Shown: positions 14,474 to 22,482, counted from the stretch's first letter. The stretch is DNA of 25,284 nt from Clostridium sp. CAG:221 (GCA_000435835.1 FR883350.1:1-25284); one strand, 5' to 3'. Notes: generated by a model not told the origin, from the sequence alone. Numbers and translations are program-made.

Positions 14474-15469
14474 CTATTTAAAGTATTCATCTAAAAATAC
14501 TTCACGATATTCAACATCCTCCAGGTATCTAATTATTTTATTTATAAATACCTCTTCATTCCATGGCTGCTGCTCCCAATAATATTGAAGGCCTATCTGC
14601 CAGAAGCTTTGGGGAAACATAATAAAATACTTCATAATCTTAAGTTCTTCATCAGTTACTTCCAATGTTTCCTGATAACTATTAATAATTAAATCACCAG
14701 TTTTATCACTCCATTTACCATCCTTCATAGCTCTTATAAGTAAAGATGCCAAATCATGTATATGAGTATCTAATATGCAATAATCAAAATCTATTATATT
14801 TATTTGCTGATCCTTATCAATTAAAATATTATGATGGGCAAAATCATGATGACAAAAACCTCTTTTCTTTACTTCAATATCCATAAGAGAAAAATATCCA
14901 TTTTCTTCAAGACCCTTTACAGCTCTTTGACCTCTCTCAATTTCATTATCTATATGCTCTAAATAAATTTTATCAAACTCACTTTTATATGCCTTTTGAT
15001 ATATTCTATTTCTAAAGTCTAATATTTCGCTACATCTTGTATTAAAAACATTAATCCATGAATACCATCCAATTCTTGGCCTCATTTTCCTATTCAAATT
15101 AAATCCCCTACTACATTTATGCAGCTCTGCTAGCTTTCCTGCTATAGCTTGAAGCTCAATAGGATTATTAAAATTGCTAACCCTTGAATGTATCCATTTA
15201 GTAATATATGCATAATTATTTTCAATTTCTATATACTTATTACCATCTTTATTAGGTAGTATTTCAGGAATAGTTTTAAATTTCCTTTTTTGTAAATGTT
15301 CAATGGCGCTTATAATAAAATTAAAATGAGGAAAGTCATACTTTATATTCTTTATACAATATTCTCCCTCATCTGCTTTAACATTATATGAATTTTTCAC
15401 CTTTGATATTGACTTAATATTAATGCCATAGTTTTCTTCCACTATATCTTTTATTTCATTTATATCCAT
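14474..15469 (-). CDS. CotS-family spore coat protein 3 (kinase-like fold)
   Basis: A 331-residue CotS/APH-like protein. FCHHDFAHHN gives the catalytic-loop residues His208, Asp209 and Asn214; NIIDFDYC gives Asp227; the tail MFPQSFWQIGLQYYWEQQPW is typical of the family. WIHSRVSNFNNPIEL and LAELHKCSRGF line up with WLDGRECDFHNLEEV and LAKLHEASKGY of cotS 1, so the two look like close paralogues. It is first in its operon, with AGGAG before the ATG, a sigma-K-type promoter 29 bases upstream, and a divergent GT4 gene beyond. Confidence 0.87.
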   Translation of the reverse strand: MDINEIKDIVEENYGINIKSISKVKNSYNVKADEGEYCIKNIKYDFPHFNFIISAIEHLQKRKFKTIPEILPNKDGNKYIEIENNYAYITKWIHSRVSNFNNPIELQAIAGKLAELHKCSRGFNLNRKMRPRIGWYSWINVFNTRCSEILDFRNRIYQKAYKSEFDKIYLEHIDNEIERGQRAVKGLEENGYFSLMDIEVKKRGFCHHDFAHHNILIDKDQQINIIDFDYCILDTHIHDLASLLIRAMKDGKWSDKTGDLIINSYQETLEVTDEELKIMKYFIMFPQSFWQIGLQYYWEQQPWNEEVFINKIIRYLEDVEYREVFLDEYFK

Positions 15470-15497
15470 TAATGTCTCCTAAACATTCTCTCATCTG

Positions 15498-15525
15498 TAT
15501 TATATGAATATGTACATTTTATTGT
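15498..15525 (-). promoter_or_regulatory. Sigma-K-type promoter of the cotS 3 operon
   Basis: On the minus strand AC (15525-15524), 17 bases, then CATATAATA (15506-15498). It has the same form and spacing as the candidate upstream of yabG. Predicted start near 15490 gives a leader of about 20 bases carrying the AGGAG. Confidence 0.6.
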
Positions 15526-15593
15526 GTTTCTATCACATTAATTTAAAATAATAATATTTTATTGTATAAGGTTTTTTTAGGAGGCGCTTATTT

Positions 15594-16718
15594 TTGAACT
15601 TTTCTATTGATGCTCGTGGTATTAATTTATATAAAGGCTCTGGAATAGGTACTTATATTGAAAATTTAACATTGGAACTTCTTAATATAGATAAAAAAAA
15701 TAACTATACAATCTTTTGGGCTGGAGATAATTTTGAAAAATATAAAAGGGAAAATTCAACGGTCATATTGACTTCTAAAAAACATAATTTATTCTTTGAA
15801 AATTATTACTATCCTAGCATATTACAAGAATATCATATTGACTTACATCATATACCACAAAATGGAATAGGATTGTCAAGCTCTTATAGTACTCCTTCCG
15901 TAGTCACTATTCATGATTTAATTCCCTATATCATGCCTGAAACTGTTGGAAAAGGATATTTAGAAAGATTCCTTACTGATATGCCCTTTATAATTAAAAA
16001 CTGTAAGGGCATATTAACTGTCTCTAACTATTCAAAAAAAGATATACTTAGATTCTTTCCTAATTGTCCTGAAGATAAGATATATGTTACTCCATTAGCT
16101 GCTAATAGTTCATATAAACCTCTTTCTAAAGATAAATGTAAAGATTACATTTATAAAAAGTATAAAATCAACACTCCTTTTATTTTATATTTAGGGGGTT
16201 TTAGTAAGCGTAAAAATGTTTATGAACTTATTGTATCTTTTAAAAATATACTTTCTTCATTAAGTAAAGATTATTCTCTTGTAATATGTGGCTCTCTTAA
16301 GGATGAAGGCCTTAAACTAAAAGAACTTACTAAAGATCTTCTTATAGATGATAAAGTAATTTTTACAGGTTTTGTATCAGATGATGATTTACCATACTTC
16401 CATAATGCCTCAGATCTTTTTGTGTATCCATCTTCTTATGAAGGCTTTGGACTACCTATCTTAGAGGCAATGGGTTGCAAAACTCCTGTCATCACTTCTA
16501 ACACTAGTTCTATTCCTGAAGTAGCCAATGATTCCGCTGTTCTTATTGATCCATTTGATAAATCTGCTTTAAGTGAAGCAATGTTAAAATTACTAAATTC
16601 ACCAAGCCTTCTTGCTGAATATGGTGAAAAAGGATATAAAAATAGTCTTAACTTTACTTGGAGTAATACTGCTAAACTTACTCTATCAGCTTACATTGAT
16701 ATACTAAGGGAAAACTAA
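15594..16718 (+). CDS. GT4 family glycosyltransferase 2 (spore coat cluster)
   Basis: A 374-residue GT-B enzyme closely related to glycosyltransferase 1. It shows IDARGINLYKGSGIGTY (5-21), HHIPQNGIGLS (85-95), TIHDLIPYIMPETVG, LGGFSKRKN (200-208) and EGFGLPILE (Glu283 and Glu291, EX7E). The same blocks occur in the same order in its paralogue. No export signal or membrane span is seen. The start is a TTG with GGAGG nine bases upstream; no ATG is available nearby. It is divergent from cotS 3, repeating the cotS/GT arrangement of the first module. Spore-surface glycan synthesis is inferred from context only. Confidence 0.88.
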   Translation: MNFSIDARGINLYKGSGIGTYIENLTLELLNIDKKNNYTIFWAGDNFEKYKRENSTVILTSKKHNLFFENYYYPSILQEYHIDLHHIPQNGIGLSSSYSTPSVVTIHDLIPYIMPETVGKGYLERFLTDMPFIIKNCKGILTVSNYSKKDILRFFPNCPEDKIYVTPLAANSSYKPLSKDKCKDYIYKKYKINTPFILYLGGFSKRKNVYELIVSFKNILSSLSKDYSLVICGSLKDEGLKLKELTKDLLIDDKVIFTGFVSDDDLPYFHNASDLFVYPSSYEGFGLPILEAMGCKTPVITSNTSSIPEVANDSAVLIDPFDKSALSEAMLKLLNSPSLLAEYGEKGYKNSLNFTWSNTAKLTLSAYIDILREN

Positions 16719-16732
16719 TTGACATATAAAAT

Positions 16733-16769
16733 AAAAGGGCTTAGTTACCATAATAACTAAACCCTTTTT
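16733..16769. terminator. Shared terminator between glycosyltransferase 2 and the HtrA-like gene
   Basis: AAAAGGGcTTAGTTA (16733-16747) pairs with TAACTAAaCCCTTTT (16754-16768) with one C/A mismatch and a 6-base loop. T's follow on the plus strand and A's precede, so it can serve both convergent genes. Confidence 0.85.
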
Positions 16770-16783
16770 ATTTAACCTAAATA

Positions 16784-17953
16784 TTAACTAGCTGTTAATT
16801 TTACATTTATTGTTTTACTTTCACCATTTCTTATTACTTCAAGAGATATTTCATCTCCCTCTTCTTTACCATTCTTTACTGCTTTAAATTCATCAAATGT
16901 TGTTATTCTATTTCCATCAGCTTTAACAATTATATCTCCAGCCTTTAACCCAGCCTTTTCAGCTGAAGAAAATTCTGTTACTTCAACTACATATAATCCT
17001 TGTTCCATATTTAATTGCTTAGATAGTGCTTCATCAATAGTTCTAACTGAAATCCCTAAATTTAATATTGGCTTTGATAATGATTCTATCTTATCCTTTA
17101 TATCATTTATTGGAATTGAGAATCCAATACCTTCTACTGCTTCACCACTAATCTTACTTGAATTTATACCAACTACTTCTCCTTTAGTGTTTACTAATGG
17201 TCCACCACTATTACCAGCATTTATTGCAGCATCTGTTTGAATTAAGTTCATTGTTACTCCTGACTCAACAGCAACACTTCTACTAGTAGCACTGATTATC
17301 CCCTTAGTAACTGTACTTGATAGTTCTGTTGATAATGGAGTACCTATTGCTATTACCTCTTCACCTGGCTGTAATGCATCTGAATCTCCAAGTTCTACTG
17401 TTGCTGGTATTTCAACATTTTCATCTGTTATCTTAATCATTGCCACATCTTGATTTTCATCATAATTAACTACCTGAGCTGTAGTTGTTACATCATTACT
17501 TAATGTAACTGATATTTCTTGTGCTCCCTGAATAACATGATAATTTGTAAGTATATAACCTTCTTCATTTATTATAAATCCTGATCCAATTCCTTCAACT
17601 TCCTGTGTATGCATGAAATATCCTTGAGTTACTGATTTAGTTGAAACTACAACAGCAGCCGGCGCAACTTTATTATATGCTTCCGTAGCACTTAAAGCTT
17701 CACTTTTAGTATCAAATTTTGATGGATTTACATTAATTGTCTTTGTTTGTGTTAAATTATCCTTTAATGCTAAATATGTTACTCCACTTCCTATGAATCC
17801 ACTACATAATGTACAAACAATAACTCCTGCTATTGTCTTATTAAAGCCTCTTTTCTTTTTAGTCTTAACATGTGGCTCCTGAAAATTATAGGTATCGTTA
17901 TTATTATCCTTTCCACTACTATATACTACATCATAAATATTCTTATCATCCAT
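16784..17953 (-). CDS. HtrA/DegP-like serine protease, membrane-anchored
   Basis: A 389-residue protein with a cytoplasmic N-terminus (1-37), a single membrane span (about 38-62) and an extracytoplasmic trypsin-like domain. The triad is His139 (LTNYHV), Asp169 (NQDVAMIKI) and Ser249 (GNSGGPL). One C-terminal PDZ domain (about 295-386, GLYVVEVTEFSSAEKAGLKAGDIIVKADG) follows. This is the standard Gram-positive HtrA layout for surface protein quality control. It is transcribed alone, between a terminator and its own promoter, with GGGAGAG before the ATG. Which of the Bacillus paralogues (HtrA, HtrB, YyxA) it matches cannot be told. Confidence 0.93.
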   Translation of the reverse strand: MDDKNIYDVVYSSGKDNNNDTYNFQEPHVKTKKKRGFNKTIAGVIVCTLCSGFIGSGVTYLALKDNLTQTKTINVNPSKFDTKSEALSATEAYNKVAPAAVVVSTKSVTQGYFMHTQEVEGIGSGFIINEEGYILTNYHVIQGAQEISVTLSNDVTTTAQVVNYDENQDVAMIKITDENVEIPATVELGDSDALQPGEEVIAIGTPLSTELSSTVTKGIISATSRSVAVESGVTMNLIQTDAAINAGNSGGPLVNTKGEVVGINSSKISGEAVEGIGFSIPINDIKDKIESLSKPILNLGISVRTIDEALSKQLNMEQGLYVVEVTEFSSAEKAGLKAGDIIVKADGNRITTFDEFKAVKNGKEEGDEISLEVIRNGESKTINVKLTAS

Positions 17954-17986
17954 AACTAACTCTCCCTTTCCGTTAACTATTCTATA

Positions 17987-18024
17987 CTTATAATATAACC
18001 ACCTTATGTGTCAAATATATGACA
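17987..18024 (-). promoter_or_regulatory. Promoter of the HtrA-like gene with overlapping inverted repeat
   Basis: On the minus strand TTGACA (18014-18009), 16 bases, TATAAG (17992-17987). The -35 is one half of an inverted repeat, TGTCA (18009-18013) and TGACA (18020-18024), separated by 6 bases, which could be an operator. The regulator is unknown. Confidence 0.5.
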
Positions 18025-18088
18025 AATAGGTTTTAAATCTATAATTCACACTAATTTCACAGTAAAGTCATTTTCAACTTCTAGATAT

Positions 18089-18127
18089 AAAAAAAATAGA
18101 AAGTTATTAAATAACTTTCTATTTTTT
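18089..18127 (-). terminator. Terminator overlapping the end of the alpha/beta-hydrolase-fold gene
   Basis: A 17-bp perfect stem, 18091-18107 with 18111-18127, with a 3-base loop is followed on the minus strand by T's. The TAG stop (18119-18121) and the last lysine codons lie inside the upstream arm. Confidence 0.85.
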
Positions 18128-19120
18128 TTGTTCCTTACACTGCTTGATTACTCCTCGTATTCCTGCAAGTATATCAGTAGAACTCTTTAATGATAATACC
18201 GAAGAATCAGTATTACTTACAATATAGGTAGTTAAATCTTCATCGCCTAAGCTCTTTAATCTTTCATCTTTATTTTTAGTTATTAAGCAATAAGGCTTCC
18301 CTGTAAATACTCCTTCTTGCTGAATATCTAAATTATAATTTGATAAATTGCTTAATTCATTGCTTACTGCTGTGGTATAACTTGCTTTTGTCCTGTGACT
18401 TGAAAACTCCTCTAAAGCATCTCCCTCTAAAGTATCATCAATATCATTAATATTAATATCCAAATTTAATTTGTCCAAAAGCATTGTAAATCCAACATAT
18501 GAACCTACTTGTTCTATTTTTCTCCTTATTCTTAAAGCCACATTCTTTAAACTATTGCCTGAATTTTTAATATCCTCTTCCACTAATGGGTTAACTAAAA
18601 CAATTCCTGCAACTGAATCGGGAAACTGTTTTGCAAAGCTAGTTAATACTAATGAACCATACTCTTCTCCTACTAGGATATATGGTTCCATAGCTCCAGA
18701 TTTCCTTAATAATATCTTTAAATCTTGAGCTTGTTCTTCAATTGTTCTAGCTGATCCTGATGCACTAAAGCCATATCCCCTTCTATTATATAAGAAAGTT
18801 GCTACATTATCATTTTCTTCAATTTCATTGGCAATTGTATCCCAAACTTCTAGATTACCTCCAAGCACTCCATCAAATACTACAGTATAATTTCCACTTC
18901 CCTTTAATCTAAAATCCATTCTTTTATCATCTACTGTAGTGTAATCTACTCTTTCTATTAAAGTTTCTCCTGCTATAAAGTTTGTAATTTGTTGAACAAT
19001 AAAGCCTGCTATTATTATACCCATTAAAACCTTAGCCATATTCTTTAATTTTTCTTTAGTAGTTCTTTGCCTCTTCATATTAACTCTTCTTACTCCGTTT
19101 GAATGTGGCAATAAGTTCAT
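18119..19120 (-). CDS. Membrane-anchored alpha/beta-hydrolase-fold protein lacking the usual nucleophile
   Basis: A 333-residue protein with a basic N-terminus and one membrane segment (about 31-49), followed by an alpha/beta-hydrolase fold. VVFDGVLGGNLEVWDTI corresponds to the oxyanion strand, FLYNRRGYGFS to the following loop, and AGIVLVNPLV to a core strand. The elbow reads VGEEYGS: where GxSxG has serine there is Glu153. The expected C-terminal histidine segment reads SNTDSSVLSLKSSTDILAGI with no histidine. It may therefore be a non-catalytic relative, or use other chemistry. The ATG at 19120 has GGAGATT five bases upstream. It follows tsaD by 23 bases and is probably cotranscribed. Confidence 0.8.
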   Translation of the reverse strand: MNLLPHSNGVRRVNMKRQRTTKEKLKNMAKVLMGIIIAGFIVQQITNFIAGETLIERVDYTTVDDKRMDFRLKGSGNYTVVFDGVLGGNLEVWDTIANEIEENDNVATFLYNRRGYGFSASGSARTIEEQAQDLKILLRKSGAMEPYILVGEEYGSLVLTSFAKQFPDSVAGIVLVNPLVEEDIKNSGNSLKNVALRIRRKIEQVGSYVGFTMLLDKLNLDININDIDDTLEGDALEEFSSHRTKASYTTAVSNELSNLSNYNLDIQQEGVFTGKPYCLITKNKDERLKSLGDEDLTTYIVSNTDSSVLSLKSSTDILAGIRGVIKQCKEQKK

Positions 19121-19143
19121 TTTTTCAATCTCCTTTTATATTA

Positions 19144-20154
19144 TTATAGCTTTAAGTTAGGCTTTGCATTTAAGTTTAAATCACTTATCTTACCATTTAC
19201 TAAATTAAAGTATGCTGCACTTCCAATCATAGCTGCATTATCTGTACATAATACTGGTGCTGGGAATAATACTTCTATTCCTTTCTTAGATGCTGCATTC
19301 ATAATAGTTTCTCTTAGAGCTGAATTAGAAGCAACTCCTCCAGCAATGGCTATCTTCTTAACATTTCTGCTTTTACATGTTTCCATTACATTATCTTTTA
19401 ACACTTCTATTACAGCTTTTTGGAAAGAAGCTGCAACGTCAGCCTTATTAACTTCAACATTTTGCATTTTTGCTTTATTTAAGTAGTTTAGTACTGCTGA
19501 TTTAACACCACTAAATGAAAAGTCTAAAGATTTATCATGAAAATTAGCTTTTGGGAAAGCAATAGCATCTGGATTTCCTTCTCTTGCTAATTTATCTATC
19601 TTTGGTCCACCTGGATATCCAAGACCTAATGCTCTAGCAACTTTATCATATGCTTCTCCTGCTGCATCATCTCTTGTCTGTCCTATTACTTCATATACAC
19701 CATAGTCTTTAACATGTACTATAAAAGTATGGCCTCCTGAAACTACTAATGAAACAAATGGTGGTTTCAAATCTTTATGTTGTATGTAATTTGCGCATAT
19801 ATGTCCTTCTATGTGATTAACTCCTACTAATGACTTTTTAGTTGAGAATGCTAATCCCTTAGCAAATTGTAGGCCTACTAATAATGCACCTACTAATCCT
19901 GGCCCATAGGTAACCCCTATAGCATCAATTTGCTCCAATGTTACCCCAGCTTCTTCTAGTGCTTCCTGAACTACTCCGCTAACAACCTCTATATGCATTC
20001 TTGAAGCTACTTCAGGTACTACTCCACCAAACTTTTTATGTGTATCTATTTGAGATGCTATTATATTTGATAAAACTTCTCTTCCATTAACAACAACAGC
20101 TGCTGAAGTTTCATCGCAACTTGATTCTATAGCTAATATATATTTCTTTTCCAT
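19144..20154 (-). CDS. tsaD: tRNA N6-threonylcarbamoyladenosine transferase TsaD
   Basis: Transfers threonylcarbamoyl from its AMP adduct to A37 of ANN-decoding tRNAs, together with TsaB and TsaE. The 336 residues fit the family. Seen are ILAIESSCDET (6-16), GGVVPEVASRMH, GVNHIEGHI with metal ligands His114 and His118, LVVSGGHT, the DDAAGEAYDKVARALGLGYPGGP block, IAGGVASN, and TDNAAMIG with Asp305 as third metal ligand. A good sigma-A promoter precedes it, and GAGG stands 11 bases before the ATG. It leads a two-gene operon with the hydrolase-fold protein. Confidence 0.96.
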   Translation of the reverse strand: MEKKYILAIESSCDETSAAVVVNGREVLSNIIASQIDTHKKFGGVVPEVASRMHIEVVSGVVQEALEEAGVTLEQIDAIGVTYGPGLVGALLVGLQFAKGLAFSTKKSLVGVNHIEGHICANYIQHKDLKPPFVSLVVSGGHTFIVHVKDYGVYEVIGQTRDDAAGEAYDKVARALGLGYPGGPKIDKLAREGNPDAIAFPKANFHDKSLDFSFSGVKSAVLNYLNKAKMQNVEVNKADVAASFQKAVIEVLKDNVMETCKSRNVKKIAIAGGVASNSALRETIMNAASKKGIEVLFPAPVLCTDNAAMIGSAAYFNLVNGKISDLNLNAKPNLKL

Positions 20155-20197
20155 ATCTATCTATACCTCTTCTTATTACTGTTTATATCTAAGGAGT

Positions 20198-20226
20198 ATT
20201 ATATCTTAATAAAACCCTATAATCAA
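20198..20226 (-). promoter_or_regulatory. Sigma-A promoter of tsaD
   Basis: On the minus strand TTGATT (20226-20221), exactly 17 bases, then a perfect TATAAT (20203-20198). The start would be near 20191, about 37 bases before the ATG. Confidence 0.7.
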
Positions 20227-20233
20227 ACAAACC

Positions 20234-20262
20234 TTGTTAATTTTTTCTCTCTATTGTATATT
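20234..20262 (+). promoter_or_regulatory. Possible promoter of the RusA-like/SGNH pair
   Basis: On the plus strand TTGTTA (20234-20239), 17 bases, TATATT (20257-20262). It would leave an AT-rich leader of about 87 bases. The match is moderate in an AT-rich setting. Confidence 0.4.
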
Positions 20263-20355
20263 CTAAATATAGTACATGTTTTAATTATATAAATTAAATC
20301 TTACATATTCATTAAATATTTATTTCAATTTATAGAATTTTAAGGAGAATTGTTT

Positions 20356-20967
20356 ATGAAACCATATGCTAAGGTCGTAGTACCAGGTTCCCCTATTTCA
20401 AAATCAAATTTTAAATTACATAATAAAGATGGCAGAGCAATACTTCCTTATAACACTGGAAAGGCTCATGACAAATATGCCTTATATGAGGAAGAGATTG
20501 CTTATTATGCTAGAAGTCAAAATCCTACTACCATACTAGAAGAATCATTAATTGCCATCTTGAAAGTTTACTATAAAAGTGAAAAGCGTCATCCTGATAC
20601 TGCTAATATAACAAAAAGTATTTTTGATGGTATTGAAAAAAGCGGACTTATAGTTAATGATGCACAAATTCGCCGAATAATAACTGAAGAGTATTATGAT
20701 AAGGAAAATCCTCGTTTTGAATTAGAGTTTTATGGCGAAAGCACCTTTGAAGTAACATATACCATTAAGGAAAAAACTACTCCTTCAGAAAAGAGAATTT
20801 ATTCATCCTTAAAGAAGGTAATTCCCACTACAAAAACAAAAGAAACTAATACTACCTCAGTTAAAAAGTGTTCAATATGCAATGGATTAATTGATGAATC
20901 ATCTTGTATAAAAGCTGATGGTGGTAAAACTTTAATCTGTAAAAAATGCTTTACAAAATTATTTTAA
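20356..20967 (+). CDS. RusA-like nuclease-fold protein with a C-terminal cysteine cluster
   Basis: Residues 1-128 resemble RusA Holliday-junction resolvases: KVVVPGSPISKSN at the start, then HPDTANITKSIFDGI (Asp81, Asn84, Lys87, Asp91) and LIVNDAQIRRI (Asp102). Compared with E. coli RusA, Asp70, Lys76 and Asp91 have counterparts, but the position of Asp72 holds Ala83. After a Lys/Thr-rich linker (about 138-170) the tail has CSIC...CKKC (Cys172, 175, 195, 198), a likely zinc ribbon. The ATG at 20356 has AAGGAG eight bases upstream; the in-frame TTG six bases earlier overlaps that site. RusA genes are usually phage-borne, but no phage genes are near. Activity is uncertain. Confidence 0.7.
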   Translation: MKPYAKVVVPGSPISKSNFKLHNKDGRAILPYNTGKAHDKYALYEEEIAYYARSQNPTTILEESLIAILKVYYKSEKRHPDTANITKSIFDGIEKSGLIVNDAQIRRIITEEYYDKENPRFELEFYGESTFEVTYTIKEKTTPSEKRIYSSLKKVIPTTKTKETNTTSVKKCSICNGLIDESSCIKADGGKTLICKKCFTKLF

Positions 20968-20979
20968 GGAGGCTCAATA

Positions 20980-21549
20980 ATGATAGATTTTATATTTTTA
21001 GGAGATAGTCTTACTTTTGGTTATGGAGTTAAACCAAAGGATAATTGGGTACATAAGCTTTCAGAATATCTTAAATTAAACATACTTAACAAAGGTGTCA
21101 ATGGAAATACAACTACTGATATGCTTTTTAGATTTTATGAAGATGTAGTAAGCAATTCACCTAAATCATTATTCATTATGGGTGGTACCAATGATCTTTT
21201 ATCTAACAGACCAGTGTCTAAAATAATTGAAAATATGGAAGTAATGATAAAAGAAGCTTTTGCTAAAAATATTAAAGTGATTATTGGCATTCCTCCTGTT
21301 ATTGACTCTGCTATGGCACAAGCTTTATTTATGCCATCTCTTACCTATGATTATTGCCATAAAAATCTGGAAGTATTACGAATGGAGTTAATAAACTTAT
21401 GTAATTCATATAATTTAAAATATATAGATTTTTATGAAGCATCTAATAGTAATCTAGGCAATAACATATTGATGGACGGTATTCACTTTAATCCTAAAGG
21501 ACAGGATATATTATTCAATAAAGCAAAAGAAGTATTTATACTAATTTAG
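20980..21549 (+). CDS. SGNH/GDSL-family hydrolase
   Basis: A 189-residue esterase/lipase-like protein of the SGNH superfamily. All four blocks are present: FLGDSLTFGYG with Ser10, NKGVNGNTT with Gly42, IMGGTNDLL with Asn71, and the C-terminal MDGIHFNPKG with Asp166 and His169. No signal peptide is present, so it is cytoplasmic, like the TesA/YpmR-type short members; the substrate cannot be predicted. It starts 12 bases after the RusA-like gene with AGGAGG overlapping that stop, so the two are cotranscribed. Its last 4 bases overlap the convergent FAD oxidoreductase gene, inside a strong hairpin. Confidence 0.9.
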   Translation: MIDFIFLGDSLTFGYGVKPKDNWVHKLSEYLKLNILNKGVNGNTTTDMLFRFYEDVVSNSPKSLFIMGGTNDLLSNRPVSKIIENMEVMIKEAFAKNIKVIIGIPPVIDSAMAQALFMPSLTYDYCHKNLEVLRMELINLCNSYNLKYIDFYEASNSNLGNNILMDGIHFNPKGQDILFNKAKEVFILI

Positions 21550-21564
21550 TATAAATACTTCTTT
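21526..21564. terminator. Bidirectional terminator inside two overlapping convergent gene ends
   Basis: An 18-bp perfect stem, 21526-21543 with 21547-21564, with a 3-base loop. The left arm encodes the last residues of the SGNH hydrolase and the right arm the last residues of the FAD oxidoreductase. T-rich flanks occur on both strands. Confidence 0.85.
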
Positions 21565-22466
21565 ATATATTGCGAAGCTAAATGTCCAATTATATATCCA
21601 TCTTCTCCACTAGAAAATACTCCTTCAACTCCATGCTTTACTGTCCCACAAGCAAAAAATCCGTCTTCAACAGTATTTATAGTTTTTATGTCTACGTTTA
21701 AGCTTCTTATTAAATCTATTTCTGGATAATATCCTACTGATAGTATTAAAGAATCGCATTCAATTAATTCTTCATCCTTTTCATCAATCATAACAGCAGC
21801 CCATTCAACTCTTTCCGCTCCGCCAATTTCTGAAATTTTTGCATTATATATTACAGGAATATCAAAACCATTAAGTATATCTAACTGCTCCTTATCTAAT
21901 GATTCTTTAGCTGTTACTAAAGCCTTTATTTCAGCACCTTCTATTAATAACCTTCTAGCTAAAAGTGCTGACCATTTACCACTTTCTTGTATTACAACTT
22001 CTTTTCCAGGTAAATAGCCATGGAAATTAACTAATCTATGAGCTGATGCTATAGTAAAAATACCTGTATATCTGTCTACTGGAATCATTATATTACCTGT
22101 AAACTTTTCCTTGCAACCTGTAGCTAATATTATTGCACCAGCTTCAATATCATAAACACCTTTATCTGGATTAATAACAGTTATTCTTTTATCAGCATTT
22201 ATCTCTAAAACTTTGCTACTAGTTAAGTACTTTCCTCCTAATTTCTTATAATCATCTATCATTATGCTAGAAAACTCAGGACCAGTTACTTTTTCTCCTA
22301 AATAAAAATTACCAAAACCATCATGTATAAATAAATTTAAATTTCCTCCTAGATTTTCTTCCTTTTCTATAATAAGAACATCCTTTACTCCTTCTCGCAT
22401 TGCAGTAATAGCTGAAACCAATCCTGAAGCTCCAGAACCAATTACAACTAAATCATACTTTTCCAC
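21546..22466 (-). CDS. FAD-dependent pyridine-nucleotide oxidoreductase
   Basis: A 306-residue flavoprotein. It has the N-terminal dinucleotide fold VVIGSGASGLVSAI (8-21) with acidic strand end VLIIEKEENLGG, the ATG motif IILATGCKE, and the C-terminal FAD motif GVFSSGEDGYIIG. A second nucleotide fold lies between. The redox-active CxxC of thioredoxin reductases is absent. It resembles the small FAD subunit often found next to anaerobic glycerol-3-phosphate dehydrogenase in clostridia, but no such partner is here. The start is GTG (22466-22464) with AGGGGTG upstream. It is the last gene of the tldD-pmbA operon, separated from pmbA by a repeat element. Confidence 0.85.
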   Translation of the reverse strand: MEKYDLVVIGSGASGLVSAITAMREGVKDVLIIEKEENLGGNLNLFIHDGFGNFYLGEKVTGPEFSSIMIDDYKKLGGKYLTSSKVLEINADKRITVINPDKGVYDIEAGAIILATGCKEKFTGNIMIPVDRYTGIFTIASAHRLVNFHGYLPGKEVVIQESGKWSALLARRLLIEGAEIKALVTAKESLDKEQLDILNGFDIPVIYNAKISEIGGAERVEWAAVMIDEKDEELIECDSLILSVGYYPEIDLIRSLNVDIKTINTVEDGFFACGTVKHGVEGVFSSGEDGYIIGHLASQYIKKYLY

Positions 22467-22482
22467 AAAAACACCCCTTTAG

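Noticed and set aside
15526..15593. Sigma-K promoter for glycosyltransferase 2
   Set aside because: No CATAnnnTA with an AC 16-17 bases upstream could be found on the plus strand; only weak AT-rich matches were seen.
20356..20967. RusA-like gene as a sign of a prophage remnant
   Set aside because: No integrase, terminase, structural or replication genes are nearby, and base composition and ribosome sites match the neighbours.
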